A stretch of DNA of 7,073 bases from Candidatus Coatesiibacteriota bacterium (GCA_003647715.1 QMNJ01000079.1:1-7073), one strand, 5' to 3'. Positions 1 to 5,774 are shown, numbered from the stretch's first letter. Program-made: numbers and translations. Notes: generated by a model not told the origin, from the sequence alone.

Positions 1-548
1 GTTATATCTGTATTCGTATAGACCCTAAAATAATCAAGCATAAATATCCTCTGTATCTCTTCAGCTACATCTATGTCCTTTGATGATGCTACAACGGTTG
101 TCGGCATTCGTCTTGATACCTCTTCCGCATGGCTGGGACCTGACAATGCCCCTACCTTCACCCTTTCTCCTAAAACATTCTCTATCACCTCGCTCATTCG
201 CATCAGTGTGTCTGTCTCTATACCCTTGGCACCGCTTATCACCACTGCGTCATTGCCTATATGAGGCGATATTTTGATGAGGGTATCCCTTACGCCGTGG
301 GAGGGGACGCATAGAAGTATATGTGTTGCACCCTCCACTGCTTCCTTTTCCTCGCCAGTTATGATAACTCGCTCTGGAACCTTTATGCCGGGAAGAACCT
401 TTGAGTGCTCCCTCCTTGTTTTTAGTTCATCTATTACCTCGGGATATAACTCCCAGAGGCGGACTCTGTGACCTGCCTCATCAAGTAGGCGCGATAGGGT
501 AATGCCCCAGCTACCACCACCCAGAACCGCTATGTCTATACCCTTCAC
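1..548 (-). CDS. gpsA: Glycerol-3-phosphate dehydrogenase [NAD(P)+], N-terminal part (runs off the left edge)
   Basis: GpsA reduces dihydroxyacetone phosphate to sn-glycerol-3-phosphate in the cytoplasm, supplying the backbone for phospholipid synthesis. I translated 182 complete codons on the minus strand. The Rossmann nucleotide-binding loop is at residues 9-15 (LGGGSWG), a KGIE-type segment is at 109-112, and the family motif SGPSHAEEV is at 137-144. The catalytic lysine region and the C-terminal domain lie beyond the window. The start is a GTG at 548-546 whose bases overlap the plsY stop (GTGA), so the two are probably translationally coupled. A purine-rich stretch lies just upstream, within plsY. 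The neighbour PlsY uses the product of this enzyme, so the pair is functionally coherent. The truncation is only due to the window edge; nothing looks broken. The identification is very secure. Confidence 0.95.
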   Translation of the reverse strand, partial: MKGIDIAVLGGGSWGITLSRLLDEAGHRVRLWELYPEVIDELKTRREHSKVLPGIKVPERVIITGEEKEAVEGATHILLCVPSHGVRDTLIKISPHIGNDAVVISGAKGIETDTLMRMSEVIENVLGERVKVGALSGPSHAEEVSRRMPTTVVASSKDIDVAEEIQRIFMLDYFRVYTNTDI

Positions 549-1183
549 TTTGTGGAGTTCCCCCTCTCTGCTTTCTCACCGATTCTCCTCTCGGTTCCAG
601 ATAGAAGGCGGGATATATTTGATTTATGGGAAATAACAACCCCTATGGCAATTATGAGGGTCAGTGTGATTATCGGGATGTCGGTGGGTTTGCCTGATAG
701 GTGGTTGTAGAGGATGAAAATAGGGGGAAGGAGGGATGTTGCGGTAATTGAGCCGAGAGATACGAATCTGGTGAATGCCACTACGATGATGAATATTGTG
801 AAGCATATAATTGCAGGGATAGGTGTAAGGGCGACCATTGCGCCCAGGGCGGTGGCGACCCCCTTTCCCCCTCTGAAGGCGAGATATACAGGCACCATAT
901 GTCCGATGATAGCACCCACAGCACAAACAACACCGCCGAGAGAACCACTCAACCCAAGGGTATTGGGAAGTATTAAAACGGGAAGAGCACCCTTTGCAAC
1001 ATCAATAAGAAAGGCAAGAATTCCCCATCTATAGCCCATAGCCCTCGCAAGATTGGTTGAGCCAATATTACCACTACCAATCTTCCTTATATCCACCCCG
1101 CCGAAGATAATACCAATTATCAACGAGAAGGGTATTGCTCCAACCAGATACGAAATTATAAATGCAATTGCTAACTTCATCAT
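545..1183 (-). CDS. plsY: Acyl-phosphate:glycerol-3-phosphate acyltransferase PlsY
   Basis: This integral membrane enzyme transfers an acyl group from acyl-phosphate (made by PlsX) to glycerol-3-phosphate, giving lysophosphatidic acid. The 212-residue product has the usual family length and several hydrophobic segments. All three signature regions are visible: the N-terminal SYLVGAIPFS (11-20) followed by GSGNIGSTN (37-45), the central GHMVPVYLAFRGGKGVAT (94-111), and the C-terminal HKSNISRLLSGTERRIG (186-202). The first ATG overlaps the der stop codon (ATGA, 4 bp); a second ATG follows immediately, so the true start could be one residue later. The gene sits between der and gpsA in an overlapping operon, and gpsA makes its acceptor substrate. 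About 10 hydrophilic residues after the last motif are unremarkable. Confidence 0.96.
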   Translation of the reverse strand: MMKLAIAFIISYLVGAIPFSLIIGIIFGGVDIRKIGSGNIGSTNLARAMGYRWGILAFLIDVAKGALPVLILPNTLGLSGSLGGVVCAVGAIIGHMVPVYLAFRGGKGVATALGAMVALTPIPAIICFTIFIIVVAFTRFVSLGSITATSLLPPIFILYNHLSGKPTDIPIITLTLIIAIGVVISHKSNISRLLSGTERRIGEKAERGNSTK

Positions 1184-2481
1184 CTTTTCTTGAATTTTAA
1201 TATAATGGGTGTCCCAGTAAAATCAAAATTATTCCTAATTCTGTTCTCTACATATCTCTTATAGGAGAAGTGTGGTTTATCACTGAAGTTAGAGGCAATC
1301 ATAAATTTCGGTGGTCTGGTATCAACCTGTGCCATATAATAGACCCTCCTTTCCTTCCCCTTTATGGTAATCGGTTCAATTTCAATATTGTTCAGTTCGG
1401 AGGTATTTATCCTCCTCTTCCAGTTCTGGTGGATTGAGAGGATGGTTTTCAACAACCTATTGATGTTCTTCCTCCTGACTGCGGAGGTGAGTATTACTGG
1501 GGCATAGGGTATGAATCTCATATGTTTTCTGACATTCAGTTCTATCTCGTCTTTCAATCTGGATGTCATCTCTTGTATTAGGTCTATCTTGTTTACACAT
1601 AAAATACAACCCTTACCCATATCTCTGGTGTAGCTGGCTATGGTCTTATCCTGGTGGGTTATCGGCTCCAGTGCGTCAAGTATGAGCAGGCACACATCAG
1701 AGCGTTCTATTGCGTCTATGGCTCGCCTGACCGAGAGCCATTCAATCTGGTCTGCCTTCTTCACCCTCGCCTTCCTTCTAAGCCCTGCGGTATCTATCAG
1801 GGTGATGCTCTCTCCATGATATTTCAGATAGGTATCTATAGTATCTCGTGTGGTGCCAGGGGCACTATCTACCAACACCCGCTCCTCGCCCAGTATAGCA
1901 TTCAATATTGATGATTTACCCACATTTGGCTTACCTACAATCGCCACCCTGATGTCTTCCTCTATCTCGCTTCTGGTAGGCAGACACCCTATAACTTCTT
2001 TTACCGCATAGGTCAATTCCGAGATATTTCTGCGACCCTTTGCTGATATAGGTATTAACCTGTCAAAGCCCAGTGAGGCGAACTCATAAGCATTCGCCTC
2101 CTCGCTCTCCCTGTCAACCTTGTTAATTACCAGTATTACAGGTTTATCTGTCCTTCTCAGGAGCTCAGCAAGTGCAATGTCGTCGGGATTTAATCCCGCT
2201 GTTTTGTCAACCATGAATATAATTAAATCCAGGTCTGATAGGGCTTGTTCAATCTGCTCTATAATGTGTTTTACGAGGGCATCCCCCTTCTCTGTCCACC
2301 CCCCCATATCCATAAGTTCAACGAAGCCATCGTCAATCTGCCAGAGGGCGCTGATACGGTCTCTGGTGGTGTGGGGTATGGGGCTTATTATAACCCTCTT
2401 TCTGGTCAGAAGGCGAAAGAGGGTTGATTTACCCACATTCGGTCTTCCCACGATTGCTACCTTTGGTGGTTTTTTGACCAT
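1180..2481 (-). CDS. der: Ribosome biogenesis GTPase Der (EngA), tandem G domains plus KH-like domain
   Basis: Der is an essential GTPase with two G domains that acts in assembly of the 50S ribosomal subunit. The 433-residue protein has the complete layout. G domain 1 has P-loop GRPNVGKS (12-19), NKVD (120-123) and SAK (146-148). G domain 2 has GKPNVGKS (183-190), PGTTRD (208-213), DTAGLRRK (230-237) and NKID (297-300). A C-terminal KH-like domain (about 350-433) contains RPPKF, HFSYKRYVENRIR and GTPI. The G3 motif of domain 1 reads DMGG (58-61) where DTGG is usual. The ATG start at 2481 lies at the divergent promoter region shared with the cupin gene. It is the first gene of the der-plsY-gpsA operon and overlaps plsY by 4 bp. 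Confidence 0.97.
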   Translation of the reverse strand: MVKKPPKVAIVGRPNVGKSTLFRLLTRKRVIISPIPHTTRDRISALWQIDDGFVELMDMGGWTEKGDALVKHIIEQIEQALSDLDLIIFMVDKTAGLNPDDIALAELLRRTDKPVILVINKVDRESEEANAYEFASLGFDRLIPISAKGRRNISELTYAVKEVIGCLPTRSEIEEDIRVAIVGKPNVGKSSILNAILGEERVLVDSAPGTTRDTIDTYLKYHGESITLIDTAGLRRKARVKKADQIEWLSVRRAIDAIERSDVCLLILDALEPITHQDKTIASYTRDMGKGCILCVNKIDLIQEMTSRLKDEIELNVRKHMRFIPYAPVILTSAVRRKNINRLLKTILSIHQNWKRRINTSELNNIEIEPITIKGKERRVYYMAQVDTRPPKFMIASNFSDKPHFSYKRYVENRIRNNFDFTGTPIILKFKKR

Positions 2482-2503
2482 AGTATGTAGATTTTAATAT
2501 AAA
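2474..2503 (+). promoter_or_regulatory. Candidate sigma70-type promoter for the cupin gene
   Basis: TTGACC (2474-2479, 5 of 6 matches to the -35 consensus) and TATAAA (2498-2503, 5 of 6 to the -10 consensus) are 18 bp apart. Transcription would start near 2510, leaving a leader of roughly 37 bases before the ATG. The -35 box overlaps the first codons of der on the other strand. An alternative -10, TATACT (2511-2516), lies within the palindrome and has a poorer -35. Prediction by eye only. Confidence 0.45.
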
Positions 2504-2524
2504 AAATGTATATACTTGAGTATA
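2496..2524 (-). promoter_or_regulatory. Weak candidate promoter for the der operon
   Basis: On the minus strand, TATATT (2501-2496) matches the -10 consensus at 5 of 6 positions, and TATACT (2524-2519) sits 17 bp upstream, matching the -35 consensus at only 3 of 6. The 65-bp gap is the only non-coding DNA upstream of der, so a der promoter is expected here, but the exact boxes are uncertain. Confidence 0.25.
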
Positions 2525-2525
2525 T
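2510..2525. promoter_or_regulatory. Perfect 7-bp inverted repeat, possible operator between divergent genes
   Basis: ATATACT-TG-AGTATAT is a perfect palindrome with 7-bp arms and a 2-bp centre. It lies in the 65-bp gap between der and the cupin gene, at the expected start point of the plus-strand promoter and overlapping the weak minus-strand -35. That placement suits a repressor site. The region is AT-rich, so chance palindromes are not rare, and no regulator gene is in the window. Confidence 0.35.
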
Positions 2526-2536
2526 GTGCATTTAAT

Positions 2537-2542
2537 GGAGGT
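2537..2542 (+). promoter_or_regulatory. Ribosome binding site that fixes the cupin start
   Basis: GGAGGT is 4 bases before ATG 2547 and 7 before ATG 2550 (5 and 8 counted from the GGAGG core). It lies downstream of the more upstream in-frame starts GTG 2526 and ATG 2535, so those are unlikely to be used. Confidence 0.7.
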
Positions 2543-2546
2543 ATTA

Positions 2547-3050
2547 ATGATGATAACCGCAGATGAGATTATTAACTTAATGGGTCTGAAGCCACTATTT
2601 CCAGAGGGTGGTTATTATGTGGAGACATATCGGTCACCGATTGTTCTGGATGGAAGGCAGATAAATCTTGAAGAGGGAGATGTGAGGGAGCTTTTTAGTG
2701 CAATCTATTACCTATTGGCTGGTAGGAGGGTCTCCCGACTTCACCGCCTGAGGTCGGATGAGATATACCACCTTTATCTGGGTGGTCCGCTCAGAATGCT
2801 TCTGCTCTATCCTGATGGAATTGGCGAGGTGATAACACTGGGAGTGGACCTTGCCATCGGTCAGAGACCACAGGTGTTGGTTCCCGCAGGTGTGTGGCAG
2901 GGTTCGTGGCTTGAGGGTGGAGTTGACTTTGCTTTTATGGGCACTACAATGGCGCCTGCTTACAACCCAGATGATTTTGAACTTGCTGAAAGGGAGAAAA
3001 TGGTTTATGAGTATCCCCAGTTTGAGGTGATAATTAACAGATTAACATAG
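2547..3050 (+). CDS. Cupin_5 (DUF985) family protein
   Basis: This is a single-domain cupin of about 167 residues, similar to the DUF985/YML079w-like family, a beta-barrel fold with no firmly assigned reaction. Numbered from ATG 2547, family features in order are an N-terminal LGLKPLFPEGGYYVETYRS-like segment (about 11-30, in which the second position reads MGL), AIYYLLAGRRVSRLHRLRSDEIYHLYLGG (metal-binding candidates H66, E72, H75), PQVLVPAGVWQGS, and a C-terminal MAPAYNPDDFELA segment. The open frame extends upstream to GTG 2526, but the ribosome binding site places the start at 2547 or 2550. It is transcribed away from der and lies 73 bp upstream of the microcompartment operon, which has its own candidate promoter. 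A role in sugar or aldehyde metabolism beside the BMC is possible, but that is only inferred from position. Confidence 0.88.
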   Translation: MMITADEIINLMGLKPLFPEGGYYVETYRSPIVLDGRQINLEEGDVRELFSAIYYLLAGRRVSRLHRLRSDEIYHLYLGGPLRMLLLYPDGIGEVITLGVDLAIGQRPQVLVPAGVWQGSWLEGGVDFAFMGTTMAPAYNPDDFELAEREKMVYEYPQFEVIINRLT

Positions 3051-3074
3051 AGTTAAGTGTTATGAGTATATTTA

Positions 3075-3103
3075 TTGCTAAAGGCGATGAATTTAGATAA
3101 AAT
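3075..3103 (+). promoter_or_regulatory. Candidate promoter of the microcompartment operon
   Basis: TTGCTA (3075-3080, 4 of 6 matches to TTGACA) and TAAAAT (3098-3103, 5 of 6 to TATAAT) are separated by the optimal 17 bp. Transcription would begin near 3110, just before a strong ribosome binding site. It is in the only gap (73 bp) ahead of five contiguous genes. I see no convincing terminator hairpin after the cupin gene, so readthrough is also possible. Confidence 0.5.
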
Positions 3104-3111
3104 CATAATGC

Positions 3112-3117
3112 GGAGGG
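3112..3117 (+). promoter_or_regulatory. Ribosome binding site of BMC-V 1
   Basis: GGAGGG with a 6-base spacer to ATG 3124. It favours this start over the in-frame ATG three codons later. Confidence 0.7.
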
Positions 3118-3123
3118 TATTAG

Positions 3124-3519
3124 ATGAAGTTAATGCGTGTTATTGGTAGTGTGGTCTCAACGGTGAAGGATGAGAAGATGGGTGGTATGAAACTCCTCAT
3201 TGTTGCTCCCTGTGACCTGTATGGAAATCCCATTGATGTTGACTATAAGCGGAATGTTCTGGTGGCTGTTGATGCGGTTGGGGCTGGCGAGGGGGAGGTA
3301 GTTATGACCGCCTCAGGTTCATCCGCAAGGCAGACCACTTTCACCAAAGACAGACCGGTGGATACTGTTATTATGGGCATTGTAGATTCGCTTGAGGTTG
3401 GTGGTAAATTTACCTATCTAAAGGAGGGTTTGGAGATTACCAAACCCAAGACAGTAATGAAGGCAGAGGGGGATGTTAAACGGAAAGTTGTCAAAAAGGG
3501 CGGGGGTAAGCGAAGGTGA
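3124..3519 (+). CDS. BMC-V (EutN/CcmL-type) shell pentamer 1, with a basic C-terminal tail
   Basis: This vertex protein of a bacterial microcompartment would form pentamers that cap the corners of the polyhedral shell in the cytoplasm. Residues 1-92 form a full EutN/CcmL domain: MRVIGSVVST (4-13), MKLLIVAP (22-29), VAVDAVGAGEGEVV (48-60), the strongly conserved GSSARQ (65-70), and the closing VDTVIMGIVDSLEV (79-92). Family members are usually about 85-100 residues. This one has about 37 more (95-131), with 13 Lys/Arg against 4 acidic residues and ending in a Gly/Lys/Arg run. It is the first gene of the BMC operon. Its TGA overlaps the next GTG by 4 bp. The best-preserved GAGEGE loop of the three pentamers is here, so this may be the main vertex protein. 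Confidence 0.95.
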   Translation: MKLMRVIGSVVSTVKDEKMGGMKLLIVAPCDLYGNPIDVDYKRNVLVAVDAVGAGEGEVVMTASGSSARQTTFTKDRPVDTVIMGIVDSLEVGGKFTYLKEGLEITKPKTVMKAEGDVKRKVVKKGGGKRR

Positions 3520-3791
3520 AACTGGGCAGGGTCATAGGAAGGTGCGTCTCAACCAGAAAGGTTGACTCCATAAAGTCGTATAAGATACTCATTCTGCAAC
3601 CGATAGATGATGATGGGAAGCCGGAGGGTGACCCAATACTGGCGCTGGATACGGTGAGAGCGGGTCCCAAGAGCACCGTTATCTGGGTCTCGGGGCGTGA
3701 GGCATCCCTTCCACTTGATGACCCATTTGCACCAGTAGATTCCGCCATCGTGGGCATAGTTGATAACCTTGAGGTGAGGTATAATGAATAA
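3516..3791 (+). CDS. BMC-V (EutN/CcmL-type) shell pentamer 2, diverged
   Basis: This is a second microcompartment vertex protein, 91 residues and so of normal length. The family frame is clear: MKLGRVIGRCVSTRK (1-15), YKILILQPIDDDGKP (22-36), LALDTVRAG (42-50) and VDSAIVGIVDNLEV (74-87). Two normally conserved loops are altered: the GAGxGE turn reads RAGPKS (48-53) and the GSSAR motif reads GREAS (60-64). This suggests a specialised pentamer position rather than a dead copy, since the frame is intact and hydrophobic positions are kept. The GTG start at 3516 overlaps the preceding stop (GTGA), so translation is probably coupled. Its end overlaps the following glycosidase-like gene by 8 bp. Confidence 0.93.
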   Translation: MKLGRVIGRCVSTRKVDSIKSYKILILQPIDDDGKPEGDPILALDTVRAGPKSTVIWVSGREASLPLDDPFAPVDSAIVGIVDNLEVRYNE

Positions 3792-3864
3792 TATAGATAG
3801 AATCATAGGGTCAATATACATCTCATTATTGCTAGTAGCATCCGTCTCGTCTATATCACTTGCC
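3784..3864 (+). other. Predicted signal peptide of the GH114-like protein
   Basis: Residues 1-27 comprise a polar N-terminus with one Arg (R5), a hydrophobic stretch from I7 to I24, and Ser at -3 and Ala at -1 before L28-P29. The positive charge is weak and a Pro follows at +2, so an uncleaved N-terminal anchor is also possible. Confidence 0.6.
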
Positions 3865-4614
3865 CTTCCCCAACTCACCGGCTCCTCATGGCTCTGGGTA
3901 TATGGTGAGTATCTAGACACTGAGACCATTAAAGAGATAGCCCCTGATATCATTGTTCTTGACCCCGACCTTTACACTGAGAATGCTATTTCAGACCTCA
4001 ATGAGGCGGACATTACCACCCTTGCTCATATCCCCATAGGTATGGTCTTTAACGACAGCCCCTTATGGTTCAAGGTCAACTTCAGACCCTGGATTCTGGG
4101 GGTGGTGGGTAAGGTTCGTCTGGGTCATGCCATTAGGGTCTGGCAGTGCCCTGGCTGGCGTAATGAATTAGGTGATTATATAGAAGAGGATGTGATGACC
4201 AAGGGTTTTGACGGCATCTTTATTGATGCTGAACTTCCATATAGAATGTATGAGGAGCACCGTTCTGAACTTCTGGACCTGATATCAGATGTGGTTGACA
4301 GATTCAGAGGCGATTTTATAGATTCCCCTATTGTGGTATTCGGGGGTGGTGATATTCTGAAGAGGGACGACATCGTCTGTAATATTGACGGCTTCGCTAT
4401 GGAGGGTGTGTGGTGGGACAACCATAGGGTGAGGACAGGGTCGCGCACCACCGAGGCGAAAACCAGGATACTAAAAGCGGCTCAGGGGTATGGTCTCAAG
4501 GCGTTCACCGTAGAGTATCCGGACCTGCCGGGAGACAGGATTGAGGTGGAAAGCGAGGCGAGTGCTCTTGATTTTGTTCTTTATATACCCTCACCATACT
4601 GGAGCAGGTATTAG
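3784..4614 (+). CDS. Exported GH114/TM1410-like (alpha/beta-barrel glycosidase-type) protein
   Basis: The 276-residue protein starts with a signal-peptide-like segment: a short polar start, a hydrophobic core (about 7-24), and a plausible cleavage site after SLA at residue 27. The mature part resembles the GH114/TM1410-like superfamily, whose characterised members hydrolyse galactosamine-containing polysaccharides. Recognisable barrel-strand motifs are DIIVLDPDLY (55-64), ITTLAHIPIG (77-86), GFDGIFIDAE (141-150, candidate catalytic D148), IDGFAMEGVWWDN (201-213, acid E207) and KAFTVEYPD (239-247). Substrate and activity cannot be read from sequence. The ATG lies inside the end of the BMC-V 2 gene (8-bp overlap) and BMC-V 3 begins 2 bp after its stop, so it is firmly within the operon although it looks non-cytoplasmic. 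It may release sugars that feed the compartment, or have an unrelated envelope role; both are inference. Confidence 0.78.
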   Translation: MNNIDRIIGSIYISLLLVASVSSISLALPQLTGSSWLWVYGEYLDTETIKEIAPDIIVLDPDLYTENAISDLNEADITTLAHIPIGMVFNDSPLWFKVNFRPWILGVVGKVRLGHAIRVWQCPGWRNELGDYIEEDVMTKGFDGIFIDAELPYRMYEEHRSELLDLISDVVDRFRGDFIDSPIVVFGGGDILKRDDIVCNIDGFAMEGVWWDNHRVRTGSRTTEAKTRILKAAQGYGLKAFTVEYPDLPGDRIEVESEASALDFVLYIPSPYWSRY

Positions 4615-4616
4615 AT

Positions 4617-4895
4617 ATGTGGCTGGGAAGGGTAGTCGGAGATATTGTAGCAACGGAGAAGAATAAGCATTTTAAGGGTGCTAAACTGATGATGGTGAGA
4701 CCCATAGAATTGAAGACATTAAGGATGTATGGCTCATCAACCATTGCTATTGACAGAGTTGATGCTGGTCCCGGCGAGATAGTTCTGGTCATGGATGAGG
4801 GAAACTCGGTGAGACAGTTGATGAAGGCGGATAGAATCCCCTCCCGAACCCTGATAGTCGGTAAGGTTGATGAACATTTGATTGATTTCAGGTAG
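4617..4895 (+). CDS. BMC-V (EutN/CcmL-type) shell pentamer 3
   Basis: This is a third microcompartment vertex protein, 92 residues. The domain is complete: MWLGRVVGDIVATEKN (1-16), FKGAKLMMVRPIE (19-31), IAIDRVDAGPGEIVLV (43-58), a GNSVRQ version (62-67) of the GSSARQ motif, and TLIVGKVDEHLID (78-90). It differs clearly from the other two pentamers in this operon, so the three are old paralogues, not recent duplicates. The ATG lies 2 bp after the upstream stop, with a GGAG about a dozen bases before it, and the aldolase starts 4 bp after its own stop. Three separate pentamer genes plus an aldolase is the pattern described for PVM-type BMC loci. Confidence 0.94.
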   Translation: MWLGRVVGDIVATEKNKHFKGAKLMMVRPIELKTLRMYGSSTIAIDRVDAGPGEIVLVMDEGNSVRQLMKADRIPSRTLIVGKVDEHLIDFR

Positions 4896-4899
4896 TTAG

Positions 4900-5733
4900 A
4901 TGGCGATTACTTCACCACAGGTTCATATAGCCCGCACCCAGATATGTGAGATAGGCAGGCGGATGTATGCAAAGGGTTTTATCGCTTCAAATGATGGTAA
5001 TATCTCCATCAAGATTGACAACAGGCGTTTACTCATTACGCCCGCTGGGGTGAGCAAGGGTTTCCTTGAGCCGGATGACATTATAATGTGTGATATGAGC
5101 GGTGAAGTGATTGCGGGCACAAGCAAGCCGTCATCGGAGATAAAACTGCATCTTGAGGTCTATAGAAAGCGAGATGATGTGGGGGCGGTGGTTCATGCTC
5201 ACCCGCCCTATGCAACTGGCTTTGCAGTCGCCAGGATACCACTTACAATCTGTATATTGCCTGAGGTGGTGATAAGCATCGGAAGTATCCCTCTTGCCTC
5301 TTACGCCACCCCATCCACTGATGAACTTGCGGAGGTCGTCTCGCCACATCTTGAGAAGAATAATGCAATCTTGCTGGCAAACCATGGGACGCTTACAATT
5401 GGGGAGGATGTATTTGAAGCGTATTATGTTCTGGAGCGAATTGAGCATCTGGCAAAGGTATCGCTTATCGCCAGGCAACTGGGAGGAGCAAGACCACTTG
5501 GCGAGGAGGAACTTAAGAAACTGGCAGAGGTTTCTGGTGGGACTGTTGAGGTTGGGGAGATTGAAAAGCGTTGTTCTAATTGTGGTGTCTGTGGTAAACC
5601 GGTGAATAATAAGTTAGGGTCCCAAGATACTAAAGTTGGGGATAATCAAGGAGAAAGGAATGGTTTAAAGGTTGATAATAATGTTATATCAAGTATTGTG
5701 GATGATGTTGTAAAGAAGATTGCTGAGGGATAA
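4900..5733 (+). CDS. Class II (FucA/RhaD-type) aldolase with C-terminal encapsulation-peptide extension
   Basis: This is a zinc-dependent class II aldolase, the likely lumen enzyme of the compartment. Family members cleave fuculose-1-phosphate or rhamnulose-1-phosphate to dihydroxyacetone phosphate and L-lactaldehyde; other phospho-sugars are possible. Residues 1-222 form the aldolase domain: SNDGNIS (30-36), LLITPAGVSK (44-53), PSSEIKLH (77-84, catalytic-acid candidate E80), HAH (zinc ligands H99 and H101), and the third zinc ligand H162 in LLANHGTL. The other 55 residues are an added tail: Cys225, Cys228 and Cys231, an Asn/Gly/Lys-rich linker, then a short amphipathic helix. This agrees with BMC aldolases targeted by a terminal helix. 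It starts 4 bp after BMC-V 3 with a weak ribosome binding site. The tail DNA is far more AT-rich than the catalytic domain. Confidence 0.92.
   Translation: MAITSPQVHIARTQICEIGRRMYAKGFIASNDGNISIKIDNRRLLITPAGVSKGFLEPDDIIMCDMSGEVIAGTSKPSSEIKLHLEVYRKRDDVGAVVHAHPPYATGFAVARIPLTICILPEVVISIGSIPLASYATPSTDELAEVVSPHLEKNNAILLANHGTLTIGEDVFEAYYVLERIEHLAKVSLIARQLGGARPLGEEELKKLAEVSGGTVEVGEIEKRCSNCGVCGKPVNNKLGSQDTKVGDNQGERNGLKVDNNVISSIVDDVVKKIAEG
5572..5592 (+). other. Three-cysteine knuckle (CxxCxxC) in the aldolase tail
   Basis: The residues CSNCGVC (225-231) lie directly after the aldolase domain and before the flexible linker. Closely spaced cysteines could bind zinc or an iron-sulfur cluster, or form disulfides, but a fourth ligand is not obvious. 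It is not part of the standard FucA/RhaD fold. Confidence 0.6.
5677..5730 (+). other. Putative encapsulation peptide (C-terminal amphipathic helix)
   Basis: The last 18 residues, NNVISSIVDDVVKKIAEG, place V/I/A at 262, 263, 266, 267, 270, 271, 274 and 275, an i, i+1, i+4, i+5 pattern giving one hydrophobic helix face. A linker rich in N, G, K, D and Q precedes it. Such short helices on cargo enzymes bind shell proteins and direct packaging into microcompartments. Confidence 0.75.
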
Positions 5734-5774
5734 TCTCCTAATCCCGCTCATAATATTTTTATAAGGTTTATGCT

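Noticed and set aside
73..471. Several short plus-strand open frames at the left edge
   Set aside because: They are antisense to gpsA, whose NAD-binding and SGPSHAEE motifs are clear on the minus strand.
714..1034. 106-codon plus-strand open frame inside plsY
   Set aside because: plsY on the minus strand has all its signature motifs, and this frame has no family features.
2526..2546. Upstream GTG (2526) and ATG (2535) starts for the cupin gene
   Set aside because: GGAGGT at 2537-2542 lies downstream of both and is well placed for ATG 2547 or 2550. The extra residues match no family sequence and would cover the palindrome.
3038..3056. TTAAC-ATAGA-GTTAA hairpin at the end of the cupin gene as a terminator
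   Set aside because: The stem is only 5 bp, mostly A-T, with no following T run.
3549..3953. 134-codon open frame on the minus strand across BMC-V 2 and the GH114-like gene
   Set aside because: It overlaps two plus-strand genes with clear family motifs. It is an antisense shadow.
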